NCBI RefSeq assembly: GCF_001885585.1
Contig: NZ_LSRP01000085.1
Coordinates: 1 to 64,000 of the forward strand
DNA length: 64,000 nt
Direction of reading: 5' to 3'
Source: Pararhizobium antarcticum
GTDB taxonomy: Bacteria; Pseudomonadota; Alphaproteobacteria; Rhizobiales; Rhizobiaceae
The position numbers and the translations under genes are program-made. Below, piece by piece: positions 47,450 to 56,897 of the stretch (positions are counted from its first letter, which is position 1; each line of letters opens with the position of its first letter). A model generated the notes under the pieces. It did not search any database, was not told where the DNA came from, and worked only from the letters and a program-made list of their open reading frames with translations.

Positions 47450-48601
47450 ATGGCTCTGCACTTTGCACCCGAAGAATACGCGGCGCGACTGGACCGGATG
47501 ACAGCCAGGATGCGTGAAGACAAGCTCGACGCCGTTCTCCTGTTTGCCCAGGAAAGCATGTACTGGCTGACGGGTTACGACACGTTCGGCTACTGCTTCT
47601 TCCAGACGCTGGTGGTCAAGGCGGACGGATCGATGGTGCTTCTGACGCGCTCGGCCGATCTTCGCCAGGCACGCCACACCTCCAATATCGAGCGTATCGA
47701 GATCTGGATCGACCGGGTCAATGCCGATCCGACGATGGACCTGAAGAACCTGCTCAGCGACATGGACCTGCTCGGCGCCCGCATCGGCATCGAATATGAC
47801 ACCCATGGCATGACCGGGCGGATCGCCCGCCTGCTCGACCACCAGCTGACGAGCTTCGGCGAACTGACCGATGCCTCGATGCTGGTCAGCCGCCTGCGCC
47901 TGGTCAAGAGCCCGGCGGAGATCCTGCATGTCGAGAAGGCCGCCAGCCTTGCCGACGACGCGCTCGACGCGGCCCTGCCGCTGATCGTGCCCGGTGGCAG
48001 CGAGGCCGCGATCCTGGCCGCCATGCAAGGCGCTGTCTTTGCCGGCGGCGGCGATTATCCCGCCAATGAATTCATCATCGGCTCCGGTGCGGATGCGCTT
48101 TTGTGCCGCTACAAGGCCGGCCGGCGCGATCTCGACCCGCAGGACCAGCTGACGCTGGAATGGGCCGGTGTCAGCGCCCATTACCATGCGGCGATGATGC
48201 GCACCGTCGTCGTCGGCGAACCGACCAACCGCCACCGCGAACTCTACAGCGCCTGCCGCGAAACGCTGCAGGGCATCGAGATGGTGCTGCGCCCCGGCAA
48301 TACATTCGGCACGGTGTTCGACATCCATTCGAAGATCATGGACGAACGCGGCCTTGCCAAACACCGGCTGAATGCCTGCGGCTATTCGCTCGGCGCGCGC
48401 TTCTCGCCGTCCTGGATGGAGCACCAGATGTTCCACATGGGCAATCCGCAGGAAATCGAGCCCGACATGTCTCTGTTCGTGCACATGATCATCATGGACA
48501 GCGACAGCGGAACGGCAATGACGCTCGGCCAGACCTACCTGACGACGGCGGACAGCCCGAAGCCGCTGTCGCGCTATGGCCTGGACTTCATCTCTGCGTA
48601 A
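47450..48601 (+). CDS. M24-fold (creatinase/DoeA-like) protein lacking the usual metal ligands
   Basis: A 383-residue pita-bread fold protein with an N-terminal creatinase-like domain (ESMYWLTGYDTFGYCF) and a C-terminal M24 domain. Metallo-members have five ligands (D, D, H, E, E). Here the first Asp position reads LEWAG and the second HYHAAMMRT. The GHG(I/L)G region reads GYSLGARFSP, and the EP motif reads LFVHMIIMDS. This resembles creatinase and ectoine hydrolase DoeA, which work without metal, so amidinohydrolase-like chemistry is more likely than aminopeptidase. GGGAG precedes the ATG at 47450, one base after pgeF. Confidence 0.85.
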   Translation: MALHFAPEEYAARLDRMTARMREDKLDAVLLFAQESMYWLTGYDTFGYCFFQTLVVKADGSMVLLTRSADLRQARHTSNIERIEIWIDRVNADPTMDLKNLLSDMDLLGARIGIEYDTHGMTGRIARLLDHQLTSFGELTDASMLVSRLRLVKSPAEILHVEKAASLADDALDAALPLIVPGGSEAAILAAMQGAVFAGGGDYPANEFIIGSGADALLCRYKAGRRDLDPQDQLTLEWAGVSAHYHAAMMRTVVVGEPTNRHRELYSACRETLQGIEMVLRPGNTFGTVFDIHSKIMDERGLAKHRLNACGYSLGARFSPSWMEHQMFHMGNPQEIEPDMSLFVHMIIMDSDSGTAMTLGQTYLTTADSPKPLSRYGLDFISA

Positions 48602-48691
48602 GGAAATGCGGTTAGCATATCCTGCGATTGACAGGGCAAGACGGCTCCCGTCATAAATCTGTCGCCGAGACATCACGGGACGGTGGAAACA

Positions 48692-49483
48692 ATGCAGAAG
48701 CTGGTCATGCTCCTCCTGGGCCTTGGTCTTGTTGCAGCCCTTTCGGGCTGCAACACAACGGATGCGCTGACGCCGCAGGTGGATGTCGGCGACGGCACTG
48801 TCCAGTCGTCATCGCCCGTCAACCAGGCCGATCTCGACCAGATGGCGCAGCAGCAGCCGGTTGTCACCGAACAGCAGCTTGCGCCGGTCAACCAGACGTC
48901 AGCCTTTTCCGCGCAGAACACCACACCGGCCGAAACGGCGCTGGCGCGCGCGGACGCGACCTATACAAACCCCGCCGGCACGCTCGACGCCCAGGCCGGT
49001 CAGTTGCAACAGGGCAGCATTCCGGCGCAGGTTACCCAGCCTGCCGAAAGCGCGACCGAGCAGGAAATGCCGCAACAGCAGCAGACCACGGTTGCCGCCG
49101 TATCGCCGGCCGCAGCCACCGGCACGATCCGCTTCCTGCCGATCATCGGCGCGCCGGTTCAGGCCGTGACGCCCCTGTCGAAGCAGCTTGGCGCCGAAGC
49201 CCGTGCCAAGGGCCTGACCATCAAGGGCGCCGCCGACCCGACCAGTCGCCATATCCTCAAGGGCTATTTCTCGGCCTTCAAGGACGGGGACCAGACGACG
49301 GTCGTCTATGTCTGGGACGTTCTCGACAATTCCGGCAACCGCCTGCATCGCATCCAGGGCCAGGACACTGTTGCGGGAGCGGCCGCGGATCTGTGGTCAG
49401 CAGTGCCGGCGACAACCATGCAGGGCATCGCCACCCGCTCGATCGAGGCCTATCTGTCCTGGAGCCAGAGCAATCCGGGTTGA
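48692..49483 (+). CDS. Lipoprotein with Gln/Thr-rich linker and C-terminal domain
   Basis: A 263-residue predicted lipoprotein: a lipoprotein signal peptide with lipobox LSGC (MQKLVMLLLGLGLVAALSGC), a long low-complexity Gln/Ala/Thr-rich spacer (about residues 25-140), and a folded domain at about 140-263 (TIRFLPIIGAPVQAV, ILKGYFSAFKDGDQTTVVYVWDVLD, ATRSIEAYLSW). The ATG at 48692 is preferred to a GTG at 48683. It follows the lgt-pgeF gene run, and Lgt would be the enzyme that lipidates it. I do not know the family's function. Confidence 0.82.
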   Translation: MQKLVMLLLGLGLVAALSGCNTTDALTPQVDVGDGTVQSSSPVNQADLDQMAQQQPVVTEQQLAPVNQTSAFSAQNTTPAETALARADATYTNPAGTLDAQAGQLQQGSIPAQVTQPAESATEQEMPQQQQTTVAAVSPAAATGTIRFLPIIGAPVQAVTPLSKQLGAEARAKGLTIKGAADPTSRHILKGYFSAFKDGDQTTVVYVWDVLDNSGNRLHRIQGQDTVAGAAADLWSAVPATTMQGIATRSIEAYLSWSQSNPG

Positions 49484-49550
49484 TACGGCGACAGCTGGAC
49501 AAACTTTTTAGGATAAACACGATCCACACGTCGCTATCCCCTTGCATTCG

Positions 49551-49674
49551 GGTTCAGGGCCGCTAAAAAGCGGCCAATCGGTTCTGAACCAATCGCATTC
49601 AGACTGCATACGATCACTCGGATAGGCTTACGGAATTTGCGCGGAGACGGACCCTTTCAGATACTTCCATCTGA
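49551..49674 (+). promoter_or_regulatory. Nested hairpins in the prs leader
   Basis: Between the lipoprotein gene and prs, GGCCGCT-AAAA-AGCGGCC (49558-49575) is nested in an outer 7-bp stem GGTTCAG (49551-49557) / CTGAACC (49584-49590). A second hairpin, TCAGAT-ACTTCC-ATCTGA, lies at 49657-49674, 32 bases before the prs start. No T runs follow. They may stop the upstream transcript or control prs. Confidence 0.4.
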
Positions 49675-49706
49675 GAGATAACCGCGCCAGCACAGGCGGA
49701 CCATCA

Positions 49707-50639
<933 letters not shown>

Positions 50640-50668
50640 CCGCCAGCTTTGACAGGGCGCAGCCGATG

Positions 50669-50693
50669 TTTCGCCGGTTGTTTGGCGGCGAAA
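50669..50693 (+). terminator. Hairpin downstream of prs
   Basis: An 8-bp stem TTTCGCCG / CGGCGAAA with a 9-base loop begins 29 bases after the prs stop codon, in the gap before the convergent beta-lactamase gene. A clear T run is missing. Confidence 0.4.
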
Positions 50694-50736
50694 CCGCCGT
50701 CTTTCCGGTTGTCAGACGCCCTTGACCCAAACGGCC

Positions 50737-51561
50737 TCACTTGTGCTCGAGCAGCGATGGAAGCTCTTGAAACAGACTGTCGCGGGCGCGAAAACCGGCG
50801 CTGCCTGCGGTTTTCCGGTCATCCCGGACGAGGCGTGCAAAGACGATGGTCCGGTCGCCCTTTTTTCCCCAACCGACATACCAGCCCCACGGATGGTTCC
50901 GGTCGAACCTGCCACCCGCATCGCGGGGATAGGCCATGCCGGTCTTGCCCTTGACGGCCCAGCCCGATGCCAGGATCCGCCCCTCGACAACAGCCACGGT
51001 CCTGTCCACTGCCGCATCGCTGACGCGAAACTGATGGTTGATCAGCCGGCGCAGAAAAGTGACCTGCTCGATCGGCGATATCTTGAGGGATGACGCGATC
51101 CACGCCCGCTCAAGGCCGTTGTTCCTGCCTGGATCGCCAGAGAGGTCGGCATTTCCGTAGTCAAAGCGCCGGGCATAGTCGGTCAGTTTTTCTGCGCCAA
51201 GATGCGCAGTCATCCGCTGCGAGAACCAGACAACCGAATATTTGAGCCAGCGGACGGCATCGGTCGGCTGCTTCCAGTTATCGCCGCCCCAATCGGGATC
51301 GCCCTTGCGGAAGGGCAAGGTGGGCGTGTGACCGTCTGTCAGGAAACCGGAATCATAGCCCATGACGGCCAAAGGTATCTTGAAAGTCGACGCGGGCGTG
51401 ACGCGCGCGTCGCATTTCCCCTCCCGCACCAGGATGTCACCCGTCTTTGCATCGGCAATGACGGTGCACAGTGTCGCGGCTTGCGCGGGTATGGCGAAGA
51501 GCGCAGACAGCGCCAGCACTGTCACTGAAAACCGAATACCCGGAAAAGAACGAAAACTCAT
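50737..51561 (-). CDS. Class D (OXA-type) beta-lactamase
   Basis: A 274-residue periplasmic serine hydrolase with a signal peptide (MSFRSFPGIRFSVTVLALSALFAIPAQA). All class D motifs are present in order: catalytic STFK in TPASTFKIPLAVMG, SVV in LKYSVVWFSQR, YGN in RFDYGNADLSG, the KTG triad in VKGKTGMAYP, and WGWYVGW after it. The carbamylated Lys would be that of STFK. Intact motifs suggest an active beta-lactamase. I start at the ATG 51561 behind GGAGGG; the frame begins at 51606. There are no integrase, transposase or resistance-cassette features nearby, so it looks like a resident chromosomal gene. Confidence 0.92.
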   Translation of the reverse strand: MSFRSFPGIRFSVTVLALSALFAIPAQAATLCTVIADAKTGDILVREGKCDARVTPASTFKIPLAVMGYDSGFLTDGHTPTLPFRKGDPDWGGDNWKQPTDAVRWLKYSVVWFSQRMTAHLGAEKLTDYARRFDYGNADLSGDPGRNNGLERAWIASSLKISPIEQVTFLRRLINHQFRVSDAAVDRTVAVVEGRILASGWAVKGKTGMAYPRDAGGRFDRNHPWGWYVGWGKKGDRTIVFARLVRDDRKTAGSAGFRARDSLFQELPSLLEHK

Positions 51562-51660
51562 GCGCAGCCCTCCATGCGCTTTTCTTGTCCGTGACCTTGG
51601 TGGCAAGACTTTGACCAGGAAAACAAAAAGGCGATCGCCCCGCGTCGCTCAGGCATGCGC

Positions 51661-52254
51661 CTATATCGTCAGGATCGGCAGGTGGGGTGCTGCGTCCGTC
51701 GGGCTGCGGCCGGACAGGCGCGGATCATCGAAGACCTCAACCTGGCGCTTGAAGGGGCTGAAACCCGAGCGCATGTAGAAGGGCAAAGCCTGCGGACTGT
51801 CGAGCGTGCAGGTGTGCAGCCAGAAGCGTTCGATCGGATGGCGCCAGGCAAGGTCGATGGCCCGGTTCATCAACCAGCGACCGGCACCGGTACCGATCTG
51901 GGTTGCGGAGATACCGAAGAAGGCCATCTCACACATTCCGGCTTGGCGAAAATCCAGTTCCGCGATGCCTTGCGCGACACCGTCGACCTCCAGAAGGTGG
52001 ACTTCGACCTCGGGAGAATGCACATGCGACGCCAGCTCTTCATCCGACATCATGAGGCGCGAGCACCAGAGCCATTCGGCACCGATCTCCGTATAGAGGT
52101 CCCGGTAACTGTCGAGGGCGATGTTTGCGTGCTGGCGCAGCGTCCACGGGCCGGATGCCTCTGCCCGGACAGGCGGACGTTGCAACATCTGCAGGGAGGT
52201 GACGACGGCAACAATCTTGTCGGATGGAATGTCGTGATAGCCGTCTTCGAGCAT
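51661..52254 (-). CDS. GNAT family N-acetyltransferase
   Basis: A 197-residue GNAT protein. The acetyl-CoA-binding region reads AFFGISATQIGTGAGRWLMNRAIDLA and is followed by HTCTLDSPQALPFYMRSGF, a common arrangement in rhizobial GNATs. An N-terminal extension of some 35 residues (SLQMLQRPPVRAEA) precedes the fold. The ATG at 52254 has AAGG 9 bases upstream. Its substrate is unknown; the neighbouring genes give no clear clue. Confidence 0.88.
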   Translation of the reverse strand: MLEDGYHDIPSDKIVAVVTSLQMLQRPPVRAEASGPWTLRQHANIALDSYRDLYTEIGAEWLWCSRLMMSDEELASHVHSPEVEVHLLEVDGVAQGIAELDFRQAGMCEMAFFGISATQIGTGAGRWLMNRAIDLAWRHPIERFWLHTCTLDSPQALPFYMRSGFSPFKRQVEVFDDPRLSGRSPTDAAPHLPILTI

Positions 52255-52375
52255 GGAATGCGCCTTCTTGGAGATCGAGGCAGAGCCGCGATGCGGAGAG
52301 TGGCGCCATCAATAGCCGTGCGGACCCGTTTGCATCAACCCTGTCAGCGCTGACGTCCCATGAATATTGCGCCCG

Positions 52376-52762
52376 TCATACCCGCTTGACGACGGGAACG
52401 GCACAGGCTTCGCCGCCGGCAAACAGTTTCGACCGCGTCAGGAAGCGGCGCTCGCGACCATTGTCGAGCGAGAACATGCCGCCCCGGCCGGGCACGACAT
52501 CGATGATCAGCTGCGTATGCCGCCAGACCTCGAACTGGCTGGCCGAGATATAGACCGGCACGCCGCCGATCTCGCCGAGCTGCACGTCATGGTCGCCGAC
52601 GATATAGTCATCCGCCGGATAACACATGGGCGATGAGCCGTCGCAGCACCCACCGGACTGGTGAAACAGCAGATCGGGGTGATCCATCTGGATTTCGCGG
52701 ATGAATTCGAGCGCCGCGTCGGTGGCGAGAACACGGGGTTCGCCGTTGATGGTACCGGTCAT
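52376..52762 (-). CDS. DUF779 domain protein, partner of aldehyde dehydrogenase
   Basis: A 128-residue protein typical of DUF779: ATDAALEFIREIQMDHPDLLFHQSGGCCDGSSPMCYP contains a Cys-rich loop (GGCCDGSSPMC), followed by YISASQFEVWRHTQLIIDVVPGRGGMFSLDNG, here cited only by its ends. DUF779 genes very often follow acetaldehyde-type aldehyde dehydrogenase genes, as here (149-base gap). The Cys cluster may bind metal. The molecular role is unknown. The ATG at 52762 is the likely start; the frame begins at 52798. Confidence 0.88.
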   Translation of the reverse strand: MTGTINGEPRVLATDAALEFIREIQMDHPDLLFHQSGGCCDGSSPMCYPADDYIVGDHDVQLGEIGGVPVYISASQFEVWRHTQLIIDVVPGRGGMFSLDNGRERRFLTRSKLFAGGEACAVPVVKRV

Positions 52763-52805
52763 GGTCGTTTCCAATGGTTCGGCTTGGCGGAACCGCATCT
52801 TCGGG

Positions 52806-52899
52806 CTGCTCCCTCCCCCTTGTGGGGAGGGGTTGGGGAGAGGTGTTTTTAGTCAACGCCTTCCCTTCGCTTGGCTTTGACACTGCCCACAAGGGGCGG
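52806..52899. repeat. Rhizobial intergenic palindromic (RIME-like) repeat
   Basis: The gap between the aldehyde dehydrogenase and DUF779 genes holds CCTCCCC-CTTGT-GGGGAGG (52812-52830) followed by GGTTGGGGAGAGG, and later CCCACAAGGGG, the inverse of CCCCTTGTGGG in the first part. This C/G-tract pattern is that of short mosaic repeats scattered between rhizobial genes. Only this one copy lies in the window, so the repeat call rests on recognition. Confidence 0.55.
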
Positions 52900-52911
52900 A
52901 TGAGACCCGGC

Positions 52912-54420
52912 TCAGAAGAACCCCAGCGCCTTCGGGCTGTAGCTCACCAGCATGTTCTTGGTCTGCTGGTAATGGTCGAGCATCATCTTGTGGGTTTCGC
53001 GGCCGATGCCGGACTGTTTGTAACCGCCGAAGGCAGCGCCTGCCGGATAGGCATGGTAGCAATTCGTCCAGACGCGTCCGGCCTGGATGTTGCGGCCGAA
53101 ATTGTAGCAGCGGTTTGCATCGCGGCTCCAGACGCCCGAACCCAGGCCGTAAAGCGTGTCATTGGCGATCTCGAGCGCTTCCTCGTCGGTCTTGAAGGTT
53201 GTCACGGAGACAACAGGCCCAAAGATCTCCTCCTGGAAGACGCGCATCTTGTTGTGGCCCTTGAACACGGTCGGCTTGACGTAGAAACCACCGGCCAGTT
53301 CGCCGTCGAGCGTGTTGCGCTCGCCGCCGATCAAAACTTCGGCACCTTCCTGGCGACCGATATCCATGTAGGACATGATCTTTTCCAGCTGTTCGCCGGA
53401 GGCCTGTGCGCCGATCATCGTCGACATATCGAGCGGGTTGCCCTGCTTGATCGCCGCGACGCGTTTCAGTGCCTTTTCCATGAAGCGATCGTAGATCTTC
53501 TCGTGGATCAGCGCCCGGCTCGGGCACGTGCAGACCTCGCCCTGGTTGAGCGCAAACATGGCAAAGCCTTCGAGCGCCTTGTCGAGATAGTCGTCGTCCT
53601 CGCGCATGACGTCTTCAAAGAAGATGTTCGGCGACTTGCCGCCCAGTTCAAGCGTCACCGGAATGAGGTTCTGGCTGGCATATTGCATGATCAGCCGACC
53701 GGTCGACGTCTCGCCGGTAAACGCCACCTTGTTGATCCGCGGATTGGTCGCCAGCGGCTTGCCGGCCTCCAGCCCGAAGCCGTTGACGATGTTGAGAACA
53801 CCCGGCGGAAGCAAGTCGCCGACGAGCTCGATCCAGACGAGGATCGAGGCCGGCGTCTGTTCGGCCGGCTTGAGGATGACGCAATTGCCGGCAGCAAGCG
53901 CCGGCGCCAGTTTCCAGGCGGCCATCAGGATCGGAAAATTCCAGGGAATGATCTGGGCGACGACGCCGAGCGGCTCATGGAAGTGATAGGCGACGGTGTC
54001 ATGGTCGATCTCGCCGATCGAGCCTTCCTGGGCCCGGACGCAGGAGGCGAAATAGCGGAAGTGGTCGATGGCGAGCGGCATGTCGGCGGCCATCGTTTCA
54101 CGCAGCGGCTTGCCGTTGTCCCAGGTTTCTGCCTTGGCCAGAAGCTCGATATTGTCTTCCATCCGTTGCGCGATCTTCATCAGAATATTGGCGCGCTCGG
54201 TCGACGAGGTGCGGGCCCATTTGTCCTTGGCGGCATGCGCGGCATCGAGCGCCAGCTCGACGTCGGCGGCCTGGGACCGGGCGATCTGGCAGAGAACCCC
54301 ACCCGTGACCGGCGTCGTATTGTCGAAATAGCGCCCGTCGACCGGCTCGCGCCACGCACCGCCGATGAAATTGCCGTATTTCGGCTTGAACGGATTCTCG
54401 ACGATCTTCTGATGCAACAT
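52912..54420 (-). CDS. NAD-dependent aldehyde dehydrogenase (acetaldehyde/AcoD-ExaC type)
   Basis: A 502-residue tetrameric-type aldehyde dehydrogenase. The NAD site is [21 protein letters not shown] (with GETSTGR), the general base Glu is in [14 protein letters not shown], and the nucleophile Cys is in [11 protein letters not shown]. The start [21 protein letters not shown] is that of the acetaldehyde-oxidising AcoD/ExaC group. A strong GGGAGG precedes the ATG at 54420. Together with DUF779 and the divergent AcoR-like regulator, it forms a module for oxidising acetaldehyde or another short aldehyde. Confidence 0.94.
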   Translation of the reverse strand: MLHQKIVENPFKPKYGNFIGGAWREPVDGRYFDNTTPVTGGVLCQIARSQAADVELALDAAHAAKDKWARTSSTERANILMKIAQRMEDNIELLAKAETWDNGKPLRETMAADMPLAIDHFRYFASCVRAQEGSIGEIDHDTVAYHFHEPLGVVAQIIPWNFPILMAAWKLAPALAAGNCVILKPAEQTPASILVWIELVGDLLPPGVLNIVNGFGLEAGKPLATNPRINKVAFTGETSTGRLIMQYASQNLIPVTLELGGKSPNIFFEDVMREDDDYLDKALEGFAMFALNQGEVCTCPSRALIHEKIYDRFMEKALKRVAAIKQGNPLDMSTMIGAQASGEQLEKIMSYMDIGRQEGAEVLIGGERNTLDGELAGGFYVKPTVFKGHNKMRVFQEEIFGPVVSVTTFKTDEEALEIANDTLYGLGSGVWSRDANRCYNFGRNIQAGRVWTNCYHAYPAGAAFGGYKQSGIGRETHKMMLDHYQQTKNMLVSYSPKALGFF

Positions 54421-54579
54421 GAAACTTCCTCCCGTAAAACAGACTCCAACATCTGCTGGGGAAACGGTGCGCCGGAACGTCCGCGGGCGGTAGAGGGCCG
54501 AGAACGCAGGCGCAAGGATGTGTTTCAGATTTGCGACAGGTCGGCGTCGCGTTCCATGCTGCAGCGCAAGAAAGTCGCG

Positions 54580-55527
54580 TCAGTTCATCGAGAGGCGTCG
54601 CATCTTGCGATAGAGCGTTGCACGGCTGATGCCGAGAATGTCGGCCGCCTGCGAGACATTGCCGCCTGCCCGCGACAGGACGCGGCGCAACGCTGCTCGC
54701 TCGGCATCCGGTAGGTCAGTGCCCTCGCTGCCGGCGTCTTCGCCGAGAAGATCCGCCGCCGCTATGCCGGCAGCGATCCGGCGATCGTCGATGTTGAGCC
54801 GCAGCCGGGCGGCCCGTGTCGCACCGAGCACGAGATCGTCGCGGTCGATGGCCAGAAGCGCCGGCGCCGACTTGCCTTCGGCCGGAACCAGCAGGATGCG
54901 CGCGCCGGCATAGGCGCGGTGGAACAGGTTGGCCTCGATCCGGGCGGCAGCGTCGCGCACCGCCTGCGAGAGGATCATCATCGCCATGTCGCCGGCATCA
55001 TCGCGGCAAGTGGAAATGTCGATCGCTGCAGCGATCCGGCCCTTGTGGTCGCGGATCGGCGCAGTGGCGCAGGACAGGCCGGTATTGCGCGTGAGAAAAT
55101 GCTGGTCACGGTGGATGATCACGGCGCGCTCGTCGGCGATCGCCGTGCCGATGCCGTTGGTGCCGACACTCGCCTCGCTCCACAGCGTGCCCGACCACAG
55201 ACCAATGCCGCGAAATTCCTTGTCGTCGCCGGCAGCCCCCCGGCGGTCGAGTGCCACACCCTGCCCGTCCGTTAAAAGCAGGCAGCAGCCCGCCTTGCCA
55301 ACGGTGGAAAACAGCCGGTCGAGTTCGCTGGCCGCTTCCTCGAGCAGGGGACCGGAGCGGTCCTTCGCGCTGAGAAAATCTGCCTCTGACAGGCGGATCG
55401 GAGTGCGCGCCTCTTCCGGCGACAGACCATGCTGGGTCATGCAGCGGCGCCACGATGCGGCGATCGGCGAACTGGCGGCCGCCGATGTCTGATGCGCGAT
55501 GGTCTGGACATGATCCGAATGGTTCAT
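54580..55527 (-). CDS. AcoR-like regulator with GAF and Fis domains but no AAA+ domain
   Basis: A 315-residue regulator. The N-terminal part (SSPIAASWRRCMTQHGLSPEE) and GAF sensor (about residues 60-200; GIGLWSGTLWSEASVGTNGIGTAI, in two strands) match AcoR-type activators. The C-terminal Fis helix-turn-helix (about 275-313) reads LRRVLSRAGGNVSQAADILGISRATLYRKMRRL, with SQAADILGIS at its centre. The central AAA+ sigma-54-activating domain (GAFTGA and Walker motifs), which makes AcoR about 650 residues long, is absent. It therefore cannot activate sigma-54 promoters in the usual way. It lies upstream of the aldehyde dehydrogenase gene on the same strand. Confidence 0.88.
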   Translation of the reverse strand: MNHSDHVQTIAHQTSAAASSPIAASWRRCMTQHGLSPEEARTPIRLSEADFLSAKDRSGPLLEEAASELDRLFSTVGKAGCCLLLTDGQGVALDRRGAAGDDKEFRGIGLWSGTLWSEASVGTNGIGTAIADERAVIIHRDQHFLTRNTGLSCATAPIRDHKGRIAAAIDISTCRDDAGDMAMMILSQAVRDAAARIEANLFHRAYAGARILLVPAEGKSAPALLAIDRDDLVLGATRAARLRLNIDDRRIAAGIAAADLLGEDAGSEGTDLPDAERAALRRVLSRAGGNVSQAADILGISRATLYRKMRRLSMN

Positions 55528-55709
55528 CTGCTTCCCTCCCTGAAAGCCGACACAGGCGCAATATAGGCGTTTATCGCCCGGCGTCTATCCTGACGAAGGT
55601 CAAAGCCACCGTTTCGGTTTCGGACATTCCGTCGCAAGAGCATTCTCGTGGTAACGGGAGTGTGATAGGAAGCCTCGCATCCTGCCAATTGCTTTCGGTT
55701 CACACACCT

Positions 55710-56894
55710 ATGCTTCGCGACTTTTCCCTGCAGAGCCTGTTCATGGGCCTGCTCACCGCCTTTGTCGGCTTTGCCAGTTCCTTTGCCGTCGTGCTGCATG
55801 GCCTGACCGGCGTCGGCGCCACCGAAGCGCAGGCAGCGTCCGGCCTGATGGCGCTCTCCATCTCCATGGGCGTCTGCGCCATCGTGCTCAGCATCGCCAC
55901 CCGCCTGCCGGTCAGCATTGCCTGGTCGACGCCGGGTGCAGCCCTTCTGGCAAGCTCGGGCATCGTGGTCGGCGGCTTCAACGCCGCGGTCGGCGGTTTT
56001 CTGGTCTGCGCCGTGCTGATCGTGATGGCCGGTCTCTGGAAGCCGCTGGGGCGGATGGTTGCCGCGATCCCGGCGGCGCTCGCCAATGCCATGCTCGCCG
56101 GTGTACTGATCGGGCTCTGCTTTGCACCCGTGAAAGCGATCGCTTTCAATCCATTCTTCGGGCTGCCGATCGTGCTGGCCTTCATCGTCGTCGGCAGCAT
56201 CAACCGGCTGTTTGCCGTGCCTGCGGCGCTGGCCGCATTCGTGCTGGTGCTGGTCTTCGGCGTCGATATCCCGGCAGACGCCCTGGCAAAGCTCTCCGGG
56301 ACGCTTTTGCCGCAGGCCGAGCTGGTCAGCCCCGTCTTCAATATCGCAGGCCTCGTCAGCATCGCCCTGCCTCTGTTCATCGTCACCATGGCATCGCAGA
56401 ACATTCCGGGCATCGCCGTGCTTCAGGTCAACGGCTTTGAGCCCAGGCCCGGACCTTTGTTTGCGGTCACCGGAGTCTTTTCTCTGCTCAGCGCGCCCTT
56501 TGGCGGCCATGCGGTCAATCTGGCGGCAATCACGGCGGCCATGTGTGCCGGCAGCGATGCCCATCCGGATCCGGCACGGCGCTATTGGTCGGCGATCGTC
56601 GCCGGTGTCACCTATGTCGTCTTCGGCCTGCTGGCCGCAACCGTCACCGCCTTCGTCAGCCTTGCACCGCCCATCCTGATCCAGGCAGTCGCAGGCCTTG
56701 CGCTGATCGCCGCCTTCGCCGGATCGTCAATGGCAGCCTTCAAGGAACCGGACACGCGCGAAGCCGCCGCCGTAACCTTTCTCGTCACGGCGTCCGGCGT
56801 CAGTTTCGCTGGCATTTCCGGCGCGTTCTGGGGGCTTCTGGCCGGCGGGCTGATGCTTGGGCTCGCCCGGCTGACACGTCGTTTGAAAGGCTGA
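55710..56894 (+). CDS. BenE family benzoate/H+ symporter-like protein
   Basis: A 394-residue inner membrane protein with about 12 hydrophobic segments. LPVSIAWSTPGAALLAS and MASQNIPGIAVLQVNGFEP are strongly characteristic of the BenE family, as are APFGGHAVNLAAITAAMCAG and GSSMAAFKEPDTREAAAVTFL (residue runs quoted to their limits). BenE imports benzoate with protons. No benzoate catabolic genes are nearby, so the substrate here may differ. The ATG at 55710 has no strong ribosome site, but the frame upstream is not protein-like. It is divergent from the AcoR-like gene. Confidence 0.9.
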   Translation: MLRDFSLQSLFMGLLTAFVGFASSFAVVLHGLTGVGATEAQAASGLMALSISMGVCAIVLSIATRLPVSIAWSTPGAALLASSGIVVGGFNAAVGGFLVCAVLIVMAGLWKPLGRMVAAIPAALANAMLAGVLIGLCFAPVKAIAFNPFFGLPIVLAFIVVGSINRLFAVPAALAAFVLVLVFGVDIPADALAKLSGTLLPQAELVSPVFNIAGLVSIALPLFIVTMASQNIPGIAVLQVNGFEPRPGPLFAVTGVFSLLSAPFGGHAVNLAAITAAMCAGSDAHPDPARRYWSAIVAGVTYVVFGLLAATVTAFVSLAPPILIQAVAGLALIAAFAGSSMAAFKEPDTREAAAVTFLVTASGVSFAGISGAFWGLLAGGLMLGLARLTRRLKG

Positions 56895-56897
56895 TGC

